Origin: Planctomycetota bacterium | GTDB lineage: Bacteria > Planctomycetota > Planctomycetia > Pirellulales > PNKZ01 | Assembly (NCBI GenBank): GCA_018242585.1 | Contig: JAFEBQ010000032.1 | Coordinates: 1 to 64,000 of the forward strand | Direction: 5' to 3' | DNA length: 64,000 nt | Shown here: piece after piece, positions 6,785-15,379 of the stretch | Layout: every line of letters begins with the position of its first letter | Position numbering within the stretch: position 1 is the first letter of the stretch | Translations under genes and position numbers: made by a program | Notes under the pieces: model-generated | The model's input: only the letters and a program-made list of their open reading frames with translations | What the model was told of the DNA's origin: nothing | Databases searched by the model: none

Positions 6785-8698
6785 TCACGGACCACCGGGA
6801 CCACCGGCAGCGGGAAGTTGGTATCCGAGCTCCTCGCGCTTGTTCTTTTGCAATTTGCATGTGACGACTTTCCCTTCTTGCACTAGCGCATCCAGAACTG
6901 CCTGGATCGCCCTCGCTCCCACGCCTGCCGTATCGCGGATCACACGCGATGTCTCTCCAGCAGGAAACTTTTCGAGCGCGCTGAAGACCGCATGACGCTG
7001 CCGTTCCAGCTTGGCTTCGTGAACCAGTTGTTTGCGGTCATCGGCTGCTTCGCTGGCAGCGGTGATCCGCTCATGATGAGCCTCGAACGCGCTGATCACT
7101 TCCACCTGCCAGCGACGACCGGCCAGTTCCTGGCGCGTTCCCTCTTCGATGTTCAAACCCCACAATCCGCTATGCCCGGCGCTGCCACCGACCGACATCC
7201 ACAATTCGTGATGCCCGCCCTGGTCCGGGTCGTAACGAGCGCGACGGTTGAGCAGCACCCACTGGCGCACGAATTCTTGAAAGCCAGCCCAGGCGATGTT
7301 TTCCAATTCGGCGGGTTCGTAGGGATCGGCGATGCTCTTCTTGAGGTGATGGCAGAGTAGTGGCGTGCAGCCGGTGGCTTGCGCAATGTCACCCAGCGAC
7401 TTCAAAAACGCGCCGACGACAAACAAATTGCCCGCTTGGTCGGCCAATCCGAGCATCATCAAATACGTCGGGTCAAGAATCAGGACTTCGAGCTGGTGGT
7501 TGGTGATAAAGCGTTCCAGGGCTTGCACCTGTTCCGCTTTGCCGAGCTGCGGGACGGCGAACGACCAGAGAACATTGGTAAAATCGCGCAGGCGACCTTG
7601 TTTGGCCACCGCGATACGACGCGCGGTTTCCTGGATCGTGGCCGCACCGGATTCGCCCGACATTAATCCCACGCGCACTTCCTTCTCGGCCGCGAAGTGC
7701 CCCAGAAACCGACCTCCGGAAGCAAGGGAGAGGGCCAGGTCGATGCTGATGTTCGTCTTGAGTGTTTTTTTGGGGCCAGCGATTACCCCCGGTTGCCCGC
7801 GCACGAGAATGCCGTTGATGAGGTATTCGAGTTCGTACTCGTTGTCATCGAGTTGTTGGGAAGTGATGGCCTCAAACGCCAGCGGCTCGATGGCACCAGA
7901 CGCTGAAACCAGTTGCTCCCAATGATTCTCGGCGATGGCTGTCGCTACCTGATCTGGCGCGTAGCGCGTGACATTCCCAGCAATTCGATCTACTTCGACC
8001 GGAGACAACGACGGAACGCATCGATCGCGATTGACTTGGGTCAGGGCTGCGATGATTTCCGCTTTCGACATCCCGACCCGACGCATCGAGCCTGCTAACC
8101 GAATCAAGGTGCCGTTACGCTGGCCGGCAGGAATGGGATTGACGTCCGAGTTGCCTCTCGCTGCAATTTGTGGCGAGATTTGACCTAATTGGTCAAGCTG
8201 AGAGGTGAGCCAGTCGGGCGGCAGGGGTAATCGGTCTGAAGGGACGTCGAGTTCCGAGCCTGCTATCCAGTGATAAGTCCCATCGGGCCGGCGGGACGGG
8301 GCCACGACGATATAGCCACCATCGGTGCGGGTATCGACCTGTGCCGCAAGTTGCCCCACCGTGCAACGCCAAGTAGCACCAGCAGGTTTACGGAACACGT
8401 AATGCCAACCGCCGCGTGGCGTTCGCGCCGTCGGCGCAATCGAAAGCTCGATCGCACGTTCGGGCGTCAGCCACGGATTGTTCTCACCGTCGACGTCAAT
8501 CACCAGCAGCCCATCGGCTGCCAGCCCGATACAAGCCGAGGGGAATTGCCCCCACCAAGAGGCAATTTGATCGGGGTCGCACGATGCGTCTTTGAAGCCG
8601 TGTCGAGTGAGCGGCGCGGGGTTCAGGCCGTCTGCGCACGGAAACACGCGGTAACCGAGTTCGGCGTAGCGCTGCGCTGCCTCCAGCAGCCTGACCAT
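6785..8698 (-). CDS. Prim-Pol primase / AAA helicase replication protein
   Basis: A 637-residue replication initiator. The N-terminus (residues 1-165) is a bifunctional primase-polymerase domain: VFPC near 18, the metal-binding DVD at 68-70, and His99 in GGWHYVF. A linker helical domain follows. Residues 295-520 form a RecA-fold helicase of the RepA/AAA_25 type, with Walker A GPKKTLKT (308-315) and Walker B LILDPTY (406-412). The C-terminus looks like a winged helix. The ATG at 8698 was chosen because it starts just before the conserved domain; an upstream ATG at 8791 would add 31 unconserved residues. The gene is divergent from the LexA-like gene and probably drives replication of the element. 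Confidence 0.9.
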   Translation of the reverse strand: MVRLLEAAQRYAELGYRVFPCADGLNPAPLTRHGFKDASCDPDQIASWWGQFPSACIGLAADGLLVIDVDGENNPWLTPERAIELSIAPTARTPRGGWHYVFRKPAGATWRCTVGQLAAQVDTRTDGGYIVVAPSRRPDGTYHWIAGSELDVPSDRLPLPPDWLTSQLDQLGQISPQIAARGNSDVNPIPAGQRNGTLIRLAGSMRRVGMSKAEIIAALTQVNRDRCVPSLSPVEVDRIAGNVTRYAPDQVATAIAENHWEQLVSASGAIEPLAFEAITSQQLDDNEYELEYLINGILVRGQPGVIAGPKKTLKTNISIDLALSLASGGRFLGHFAAEKEVRVGLMSGESGAATIQETARRIAVAKQGRLRDFTNVLWSFAVPQLGKAEQVQALERFITNHQLEVLILDPTYLMMLGLADQAGNLFVVGAFLKSLGDIAQATGCTPLLCHHLKKSIADPYEPAELENIAWAGFQEFVRQWVLLNRRARYDPDQGGHHELWMSVGGSAGHSGLWGLNIEEGTRQELAGRRWQVEVISAFEAHHERITAASEAADDRKQLVHEAKLERQRHAVFSALEKFPAGETSRVIRDTAGVGARAIQAVLDALVQEGKVVTCKLQKNKREELGYQLPAAGGPGGP

Positions 8699-8834
8699 GA
8701 AAACGCCCCCACTCGATACGTTCCCAATCGACTTGGCACAAGTGATTCCGCTACTGAATAACTTCCGCAATCGGTGGGCGGGATGCGCCACGGGGAGGGC
8801 AAAGAATATTTTTGCGAGTGGCTTTTTTTGACGC

Positions 8835-8872
8835 TTGTGATCGATACGCCAGACGCCTATAGTATCTGGCGT
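8835..8872 (+). promoter_or_regulatory. Promoter with overlapping operator for the LexA-like gene
   Basis: A -35 TTGTGA (8835-8840), a 17-base spacer and a -10 TATAGT (8858-8863) form a sigma-70-like promoter pointing right. An inverted repeat ACGCCAGA (8846-8853) and TCTGGCGT (8865-8872) straddles the -10 box. This is a likely repressor site, most simply for the LexA-like protein encoded 57 bases downstream, and it could also control the divergent replication gene. Confidence 0.6.
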
Positions 8873-8928
8873 GATAGCTGTCAGGTCTATTTAATGGATT
8901 TATGGGCTAATTAAAACGGCGGTCCGCA

Positions 8929-9591
8929 ATGCCTTTGCAGCCGAAAAAACGTGGCCCTAAGCCAAAACTTGGGATTACCCCTCCGCAGCGGCGAACGCTG
9001 TTGGAGATCGACCGTTACTGCCGTCGTCACCAATTCGCTCCAACGATCCAAGAACTCGCCGACTCGCTGGAGATTTCTCCAGCGAGCGTCCATGAACAAA
9101 TCAACCAGCTGGTGCGCAAGGGTTACCTAAAACGCTCCGGAGGCAAGACCCGCGGCTTGGTTGTCCTCCGCAAGCCCCAGGACCACCCGTCTCGACTGGT
9201 CCCCATACCGCTCGTCGGCACCGTCGCGGCCGGATGGCCTTCCTGGTCCGAGGAAGACGTGCTCGGTGAAGTGCTCGTGGAGCAGGATTTAGCGGCGAGA
9301 GACCGTTGCTTCGCGCTCGCGGTGCGCGGAGAAAGCATGCGTTCAGCGGGAATCGGCGATGGGGACGTAGTGATTATTCGTCAGCAACCGCTGGCTGAGT
9401 GTGGCGACATTGTCGTGGCGCTGGTTGACGGTGAGGCAACCGTGAAGCGGCTGTTCCTGCAGGATCACACCATCGAATTGCAACCCGAAAGTCCATTGAA
9501 AAAATACCGGCCGATTCCGATTGGCCCAGAAACTGATTTTAGAATTGTTGGCAAGGTCGTGGCCGTTCGCGGTCGCCTCGCCACGAATTGA
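8929..9591 (+). CDS. LexA-like S24 repressor
   Basis: A 220-residue repressor with the LexA plan. Residues 15-78 are a winged helix (PPQRRTLLEIDRYC, ELADSLEISPASVHEQI, LVRKGYLKRS). The self-cleavage site is Ala101-Gly102 (TVAAGWP). Ser136 (RGESM) and Lys173 (ATVKRL) form the catalytic dyad. It opens the rightward early region and is divergent from the replication gene, the usual place of a prophage master repressor; RecA-stimulated cleavage after DNA damage would induce the element. The host's own LexA is not excluded by sequence alone, but the phage context favours a prophage regulator. A basic tail (PKKRGPKPK) precedes the DNA-binding domain. Confidence 0.9.
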   Translation: MPLQPKKRGPKPKLGITPPQRRTLLEIDRYCRRHQFAPTIQELADSLEISPASVHEQINQLVRKGYLKRSGGKTRGLVVLRKPQDHPSRLVPIPLVGTVAAGWPSWSEEDVLGEVLVEQDLAARDRCFALAVRGESMRSAGIGDGDVVIIRQQPLAECGDIVVALVDGEATVKRLFLQDHTIELQPESPLKKYRPIPIGPETDFRIVGKVVAVRGRLATN

Positions 9592-9825
9592 AACTTCGCT
9601 GAGCGAACTCCTTGAGGCGCTGGGCCTAAGCCGCTCGATTTGTTGACATCCGTTGAACCGTCTTCTCGTTCGCCCAGCCGTCCCCTCGTCCCGTTGCCTG
9701 TGATTCGGGTGCGCGCCTGCGCGGTGTGTTGAGCTGATCGAGAAAAGATTTTTATGGCGCATTCGATCGCTCGTTTGCGGATGTTTTCAAGTGAGGAAGT
9801 TGTGATGCACTGAGACAGGTGACTG

Positions 9826-10155
9826 ATGACGGTGGATACCAAGGCACTGGATACCAAGGCATTGACGCCCGAGCGGCGTTGGCTGCTGGAACGGATGCAC
9901 CAAACGAATCATGGCACGATGCACAACTTGATCGTTCGCGGCGGCGAGCCCGTGCTCGACCCGCCACCGAAGATCAGGCAAGCGTTCAAGCTGAGTGGTC
10001 AACGGAGTAAGCCGAGAACGATTTCGAGAGAGTTTGTGCTGAAGGATCAGCATGTCGAATTGTTCGAGTTGATGGAAAGCAAACAAAACGGAGTGATCTC
10101 GAAATTGGTGATCCAGGACGGGTTGCCGTTTCTCGCGGAATGGGATGTCGATTGA
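9826..10155 (+). CDS. Hypothetical phage protein
   Basis: A 109-residue protein of unknown function. The N-terminus has a short tandem repeat DTKALDTKAL, encoded by two near-identical copies of GATACCAAGGCA at 9834-9860. The middle has RGGEPVLDPPPKIRQAF. No Cys-rich, membrane or helix-turn-helix segment stands out. It lies between the repressor and the sigma factor gene, in the same direction. Confidence 0.6.
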   Translation: MTVDTKALDTKALTPERRWLLERMHQTNHGTMHNLIVRGGEPVLDPPPKIRQAFKLSGQRSKPRTISREFVLKDQHVELFELMESKQNGVISKLVIQDGLPFLAEWDVD

Positions 10156-10328
10156 AGGCTTGAGGTCTTCGATCGAGAACAAGCTTCACAGATTTTTTTA
10201 GCCAGACAATTCGCCGACCGCCAAGCGGAAGCGATTGTGGGCGACGCCGACAACGGCAGCGCACACAGTCGATCCGCTGTTTTTGTTGGTGCCGCTCGCT
10301 AGCGCCTCCGCCAGCCAGGAGCACCAAT

Positions 10329-10916
10329 ATGCCCACTTTGCATGCGCCGGACGTCACCGATAAGGTGGCCACCCATTTCATTCGCAACGCCGCTCGAGCG
10401 CTCGTCGCCGACGGCAGTTTTCCGCGGTCGGACCTCGAGGACGTGATCCAGGACTTGCAACTGGCGCTGCTGGAACAGTCCGACAATTTCGATCCCGACC
10501 GCTCGCGCTGGTCGACGTTCGTCAAGCACGTCGTCCGGAATACAGCGATATCGCTGCGCCGACGCCAGCGAGCGCTTTGCCGCCAGGCCCAAGGGGAATT
10601 GTCATCGCTTAACGTGTTGATCGCAGATGGCGATGGGCACTTGATCGAATTTGAGGCCACGGTCGGCGAGGAAGAATTCCGCACGGGGCATGGGCAGGAT
10701 TTCGTACCGCATCCCGAGCAGGTTGAGTTAGCGCTCGATCTCGCAGCCCTGCTCGGCACGCTCTCGGAAGAATTGCGAGAGATTTGCGAACTCCTCAAGC
10801 TCCTCACGCCGACCGAGGCGCGCCGCGAATTGGAAATCTCGCGGACCACGATGGACCGCCGTCTGGTCGCGTTACGGGAGCTGTTTCGTGCCGCGGGCGT
10901 CGCTCCGCAGGACTGA
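10329..10916 (+). CDS. ECF-like sigma-70 family factor of the prophage
   Basis: A 195-residue sigma factor. Region 2 covers about residues 15-80: LEDVIQDLQLALL, then FDPDRSRWSTFVKHVVRN, close to the core-binding and -10-binding parts of ECF-type factors. Region 4 covers 140-190: LSEELREICELL, then EARRELEISRTTMDRRLVAL, a helix-turn-helix for the -35 element. The middle insert (about 85-135) is poorly conserved. It sits early in the rightward operon, so it may redirect host RNA polymerase to later element genes. No anti-sigma gene is adjacent. Confidence 0.85.
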   Translation: MPTLHAPDVTDKVATHFIRNAARALVADGSFPRSDLEDVIQDLQLALLEQSDNFDPDRSRWSTFVKHVVRNTAISLRRRQRALCRQAQGELSSLNVLIADGDGHLIEFEATVGEEEFRTGHGQDFVPHPEQVELALDLAALLGTLSEELREICELLKLLTPTEARRELEISRTTMDRRLVALRELFRAAGVAPQD

Positions 10917-10970
10917 AGCGGACGTCGCCGGTCTTTGGCAAGGTTCTCCCACTTGTTCGCGAGAGTTCTC

Positions 10971-11789
10971 ATGTCAGATGCAGTTGCACAATTTGCTCCG
11001 ACCGATGTGCTTGTCCATGAACCGGCGGAGGTTTACCACGCCAAGCGGGGCGAGTATCTCACGAGCCATTTGCTGGGGGACTTTCGCCGTTGTCCACAGC
11101 TTTACTTCCGCCGGCGAGCTGGGCTGATTTCCGACGAGAGCCGCCCCGCGTACCTGGTGGGGCGCGCTGCGCACGCGCTCATTCTGGAAGGGAAGGACGT
11201 GTTTCAAAACACGTTTGCCGTGGGAGGACCGATCAATCCGAAAACTGGCCAACCCTACGGGCCGACCACCAAGGCGTTCAGCGATTGGGCGGCGACGCAA
11301 TCCAAGGAAATCCTCTCCGCCGAACAGTTATCTCTAGTTACGCGCATGGCCGAGAGCGTCGGTCGCCACGAATTGGCGAGCGAGTTACTGTCGGATGGTA
11401 TCGCCGAAGGGGTGGTGCGAACGGATTACTGCGGCGTCCCTTGTCAAATCCGCATCGATTGGCTCGCTCCTCATCGTGCGCTGTGCGACCTGAAAACGGT
11501 CGACAGCATCGACTACTTCGAGGCCGACGCGCGGCGTTATGGCTACTGTCACCAAGTGGCATTTTATCTCGCCGTGCTGCGCCAGCGGATTGGGCTTTGG
11601 ATGCCGGCGTATTTCATTGCCGTCGAAAAGCGAGAACCGTTCCGCACCGGTGTGTGGCGCATCGCGGACGAAGTGCTCCAACATGCGGTCGGTGAAAACG
11701 AAGCGGCCATCCGACGGCTGCGGCAGTGTGCGTCCACCGGGCACTGGCCCACCGGCTATGAGGAGCAACGTTTCTTTGACTACCTGTGA
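10971..11789 (+). CDS. Phage PD-(D/E)XK exonuclease, RecE/lambda-like
   Basis: A 272-residue nuclease of the PDDEXK/RecE-like family that chews DNA ends for recombination. Seen features: an N-terminal SHLLGDFRRCPQLYF segment typical of this group, VGRAAHALILEG with the first acidic residue, the central catalytic IRIDWLAPHRALCDLKT (Asp and Asp-x-Lys), and YCHQVAFYLAVL. The ATG at 10971 has a GAGAG site; an in-frame start at 10935 is less likely. A Sak4-like ATPase and a DUF669 protein follow, forming a recombination set. Confidence 0.85.
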   Translation: MSDAVAQFAPTDVLVHEPAEVYHAKRGEYLTSHLLGDFRRCPQLYFRRRAGLISDESRPAYLVGRAAHALILEGKDVFQNTFAVGGPINPKTGQPYGPTTKAFSDWAATQSKEILSAEQLSLVTRMAESVGRHELASELLSDGIAEGVVRTDYCGVPCQIRIDWLAPHRALCDLKTVDSIDYFEADARRYGYCHQVAFYLAVLRQRIGLWMPAYFIAVEKREPFRTGVWRIADEVLQHAVGENEAAIRRLRQCASTGHWPTGYEEQRFFDYL

Positions 11790-11942
11790 ACTGCTGGCAA
11801 CGCGTGACAGGTGTGGCGGGCAAACACCTATCTTGCTCTCGCGAGCCGTGCCGAATCAGCCGCCTTTCGCGGTTGCCAGCAACTTAATTACCTGCCACCG
11901 AACACCGATTTGACCCAACGATCAAACGAAAGGATAGCCAAC

Positions 11943-12716
11943 ATGGGACAATTACCACACGTCTTAAGCGGTCGCGTTGCCTCTCCCCCACGCCTGCTGG
12001 TCTATGGCACCGAGGGAATCGGCAAGTCAACACTCGCGGCCCGAGCTCCTCAGCCTGTCTTTATTCAAACCGAAGATGGTTTGGGGGAAATCGACTGCCA
12101 TCGGTTTCCCTTGTCACAATCGTTCGCCGACGTGCAAGGATCGCTCACCGATTTGTGCAATGAGCCGCACGACTATCAAACAGTCGTGATTGATTCCCTC
12201 GATTGGTTGGAACGACTGATCTGGGATGCGATTTGCCAAGACTACGGCGCGAAATCGATCGAGAAGGTCGACGGCGGCTACGGCAAGGGGTACGTCTACG
12301 CGCTCACCCCCTGGCGGCAATTGATCGACCAGCTCAGCGTACTGCATCGCCAGCGTTCGATGGCGGTGATTCTCATCGCGCACGCCAAGGTCGAAAAATT
12401 CGACGACCCCGAGTCGAGTCCTTACGACCGCTATTCTCCCCGCTTGCACAAACATGCGGCGGCGTTGCTCACCGAATGGTGCGACGCGGTGCTGTTTGCC
12501 TCGCGTCGCTTGCGCACCCAAACCGAGGACGCCGGCTTCGGCCGCAAGCGGACCATCGCTCACGCGATTGGCAAGGATGGTGGCGAGCGCATTCTGCGCA
12601 CGGTTGGCGGGCCGTCGTGCGTGGCCAAGAACCGTTACAACCTCGACGGCGAACTGCCGCTGGACTGGAACGCGTTGCTGGCGGGCATTACCTCGAGCGC
12701 AGCAATGAACGTCTAA
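11943..12716 (+). CDS. Sak4-like / AAA_24 recombination ATPase
   Basis: A 257-residue P-loop protein. Walker A is GTEGIGKST (22-30). Walker B is in QTVVIDSLDWLE (about 78-89). A further RecA-like strand is MAVILIAHAKV (about 140-150). This matches the phage nucleotide-binding (AAA_24) group, which includes Sak4 single-strand annealing/RecA-like recombinases. A GAAAGGA site precedes the ATG. Position after the exonuclease and before a DUF669 protein supports a recombination role. Confidence 0.85.
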   Translation: MGQLPHVLSGRVASPPRLLVYGTEGIGKSTLAARAPQPVFIQTEDGLGEIDCHRFPLSQSFADVQGSLTDLCNEPHDYQTVVIDSLDWLERLIWDAICQDYGAKSIEKVDGGYGKGYVYALTPWRQLIDQLSVLHRQRSMAVILIAHAKVEKFDDPESSPYDRYSPRLHKHAAALLTEWCDAVLFASRRLRTQTEDAGFGRKRTIAHAIGKDGGERILRTVGGPSCVAKNRYNLDGELPLDWNALLAGITSSAAMNV

Positions 12717-12751
12717 CCCATTCATTCACCAACTTCACGGAGACATCCAGC

Positions 12752-13213
12752 ATGGCGACCCTTAAAGGCTTTAACGCGAACGACGTGGAACCGACGACCG
12801 ATTTTGAACCGATTCCGGCTGGTAAATACCTCGCAGTCATCACCGAAAGCGAAGTTAAACCCAACAAGTTGGGTACCGGAAGTTACCTGCAACTCACTTT
12901 CCAAGTGATCGAAGGAGAATTCAAAGGGCGGTTTCTGTGGGCACGGCTCAATCTCGACAACCCCAACGCCACGGCGGTCAAGATCGCCCGCGCCGAACTG
13001 TCGGCCATTTGCCGGGCGGTCGGCGTCACGTCCCCGAACGACTCGATCGAGTTGCACGACTTGCCGCTCTTGATCTCGGTGAAGTGCAAGAAGCGCGCAG
13101 ACACGGGCGAACTCAATAACGAGATCAAAGGCTATGCCAAGAAGGAAGCTGCCGCTGGTAAACCGGTTCAGGCGGCAGTCGATACGACTCCCCCCTGGCG
13201 TCGCGCGAGTTAG
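12752..13213 (+). CDS. DUF669 family protein (putative ssDNA-binding)
   Basis: A 153-residue protein matching DUF669: FEPIPAGKYLAVITESEVKPNK, then SYLQLTFQVIEGEFKGR and a WARLNLDNPN segment. The family is small, OB-like and usually found beside Sak4-type ATPases; a single-strand DNA-binding role has been proposed for such proteins. The tail PPWRR is basic. The ATG at 12752 lies 12 bases after a GGAG site; longer upstream readings of this frame overlap the Sak4-like gene and are not conserved. Confidence 0.85.
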   Translation: MATLKGFNANDVEPTTDFEPIPAGKYLAVITESEVKPNKLGTGSYLQLTFQVIEGEFKGRFLWARLNLDNPNATAVKIARAELSAICRAVGVTSPNDSIELHDLPLLISVKCKKRADTGELNNEIKGYAKKEAAAGKPVQAAVDTTPPWRRAS

Positions 13214-13309
13214 TGCGGTCGAGGTGCGCGAGGGAGCGGCGCGGACTGACGCGTCGTTCCGTAGCCTGCTCCCCGCGCCGGGACGGGGCGATTACCAAGG
13301 GGTGACGCG

Positions 13310-13651
13310 ATGGGTTTGAAATCACGCAACAAAGGAAAACGTGGCGAACGCGAAGCAGCCGCCGAGTTGCGGCGGCTATTTCGCATCGACGCCAATCGTG
13401 GCTGCCAATATGCCGGTGGCCACGACTCTCCTGATATTCGCACGTCCATCCCTCGAGTTCATTTCGAAGTAAAACGGGCCGAAACATTTCGCCTTTACCC
13501 AGCCTTGAACCAAGCGATCGATGACGCCGGTCAAGCCATTCCGATCGTGTTGCACAAACAGAACCAGCAACCCTGGGTGGCAGTCGTGCGGCTCGACGAT
13601 CTGCCGCAACTGGCCGTCGAACTCTACCTAACCCTCGCACAAAACCAATAG
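13310..13651 (+). CDS. Small PD-(D/E)XK nuclease, Holliday-junction-resolvase-like
   Basis: A 113-residue nuclease-fold protein. The N-terminal basic helix (KSRNKGKRGEREAAAELRRLF) carries the first catalytic Glu. SPDIRTSIPRVHFEVKRAE carries the PD...E-x-K signature. The last part fits the beta-rich end of archaeal-Hjc-like or VRR-type nucleases. It sits between the DUF669 gene and the SF2 helicase gene, so it probably resolves or trims recombination or replication intermediates. The exact substrate is not known. Confidence 0.8.
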   Translation: MGLKSRNKGKRGEREAAAELRRLFRIDANRGCQYAGGHDSPDIRTSIPRVHFEVKRAETFRLYPALNQAIDDAGQAIPIVLHKQNQQPWVAVVRLDDLPQLAVELYLTLAQNQ

Positions 13652-13675
13652 CTCAGTTGTTCATCCCACAGTCGT

Positions 13676-15367
13676 ATGCAACTTCGTCCGTACCAAGCCG
13701 AGGCTGTCGCCGCTGTCTATCGACACCTGCGCGAGCACGACGACAACCCTGTGGTGGTCATTCCCACGGCTGGCGGCAAGACACCGATTTTGGCGACCAT
13801 CTGCCGCGACGCCGTGAATGTTTGGAAGGGACGGGTCCTGGTCGTCAGTCATGTCAAGGAACTGCTTGAGCAAGCTGTTGCCAAACTGAAAATCGTGTGT
13901 CCCGAACTCCTGGTCGGCGTCTATTCAGCCGGGCTGGGCCGGCGCGACATCTCGCAGCACGTGATCGTGGCCGGCATCCAATCCGTCTATAAACGGGCCC
14001 AGGAGCTGGGGGCGTTCGACCTGATCGTCGTCGATGAAGCCCATTTGATTCCCGCCGATGGCGAAGGGATGTACCGACAGTTTCTCTCCGATGCGCGAGC
14101 CATTAATCCTCACCTGCGTGTGATCGGGCTGACGGCCACGCCATTCCGGCTGGACTCGGGATCGATTTGTGCGGCGGATCATTTTTTGAACACTGTTTGC
14201 TATGAGGTGGGGATTAAGGAGCTGATTCGCGATGGCTATCTCTGCCCGCTGGTGAGCAAAGCGGGCGCCTCGACCGTCAACACCAGCGCCCTGCGAGTGC
14301 GTGGTGGCGAGTTCATTGCCGATGAAGTCGAGGCGCTGATGGATGCCGATGCCTTAGTCAACGCGGCCTGCGCGGAGATCGTCGAGCGCACCAAGCAGCG
14401 GCGCGCCTGTCTGATTTTCGCCAGTGGCGTCCGGCACGGAGAGCATGTCACGCGCGTGCTGCACGAACAGTTTGGCGCGGAGTGTGGTTTTGTGTGTGGC
14501 GACACGTCTGCGCCGCTGCGAGAAGAACTTCTGGCCAGGTTTCGTGGTCAATGCTCCTCCGGTCTATTTGAACGTGCCCCGCTCAAATACCTTTGCAATG
14601 TAAATGTTCTGACCACGGGATTCGATGCGCCCAACATCGACTGCGTGGCGATTCTGCGCCCGACGATGTCCGCTGGCTTGTTCTATCAGATGGTGGGCCG
14701 AGGATTTCGGCTGTATTCCGGCAAGCAGAACTGCTTGGTGCTCGACTTCGGCGGCAATCTTCTCCGGCACGGCCCCGTGGATCAGGTGCAGCCCAAGAGT
14801 CGCAACAGCGATGGTTGCTGCCCAGCGCCGGCCAAGGAATGTCCCGAGTGCCATTCGGTGATCGCTGCTGCCTATGCGAGCTGCCCCGACTGCGGCTATG
14901 TCTTTCCGCAACCGGAGCGTCCGGCTCACGAGTCGAAAGCCAGTGAAGCGGGCGTACTATCGGGACAAGCCACGCTTACGACGCATCACGTATGCGACGT
15001 TTATTACTCGATCCACACCAAGCGAGACGCTCGCGAAGGTGACCCGCGCACGATGCGCGTCGACTACAAGGTCGGCTGGAACGACTACAAATCGGAATGG
15101 ATCTGTTTTGAACATTCTGGTTACGCCCGACAAAAAGCGGTTGCCTGGTGGAAGCGCCGCTCTCCTGACCCGGTACCCGACACCATCGAGCGGGCCGTGG
15201 AACTTGCGCAGAGCGAGGCGTTGGCCAAGCCGCTTGCGATCACGGTCCGATCCGTGTCGGGAGAGCCCTATGAACGGATCGCCGATTATGAACTCGGCCC
15301 GCTTCCCGAACCGGTCTCTGTCGAGGGGCTGGCACTTTACGAAGACGATCCTGAGGTGCCGTTTTAA
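13676..15367 (+). CDS. Superfamily 2 helicase, RadD-like
   Basis: A 563-residue SF2 ATPase/helicase. Motif Q-like RPYQ (4-7), motif I PTAGGKT (30-36), motif II DEAH (120-123), motif III TATPF (153-157) and motif VI QMVGRGFR (about 340) are all intact. A zinc ribbon follows (CPECH and CPDCG, about 395-420). The ending region resembles the C-terminal part of RadD/YejH-like phage helicases (DYKVGWNDYKSEWICFEH). It starts 25 bases after the nuclease stop and is followed 12 bases later by the phosphoesterase gene. It probably works in replication or recombination of the element. Confidence 0.9.
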   Translation: MQLRPYQAEAVAAVYRHLREHDDNPVVVIPTAGGKTPILATICRDAVNVWKGRVLVVSHVKELLEQAVAKLKIVCPELLVGVYSAGLGRRDISQHVIVAGIQSVYKRAQELGAFDLIVVDEAHLIPADGEGMYRQFLSDARAINPHLRVIGLTATPFRLDSGSICAADHFLNTVCYEVGIKELIRDGYLCPLVSKAGASTVNTSALRVRGGEFIADEVEALMDADALVNAACAEIVERTKQRRACLIFASGVRHGEHVTRVLHEQFGAECGFVCGDTSAPLREELLARFRGQCSSGLFERAPLKYLCNVNVLTTGFDAPNIDCVAILRPTMSAGLFYQMVGRGFRLYSGKQNCLVLDFGGNLLRHGPVDQVQPKSRNSDGCCPAPAKECPECHSVIAAAYASCPDCGYVFPQPERPAHESKASEAGVLSGQATLTTHHVCDVYYSIHTKRDAREGDPRTMRVDYKVGWNDYKSEWICFEHSGYARQKAVAWWKRRSPDPVPDTIERAVELAQSEALAKPLAITVRSVSGEPYERIADYELGPLPEPVSVEGLALYEDDPEVPF

Positions 15368-15379
15368 CGGGGTTACTGC

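Noticed and set aside
9834-9860. Tandem GATACCAAGGCA units as a possible iteron set
   Set aside because: Only two copies, both inside a coding region encoding DTKALDTKAL; better explained as a short codon-level duplication.
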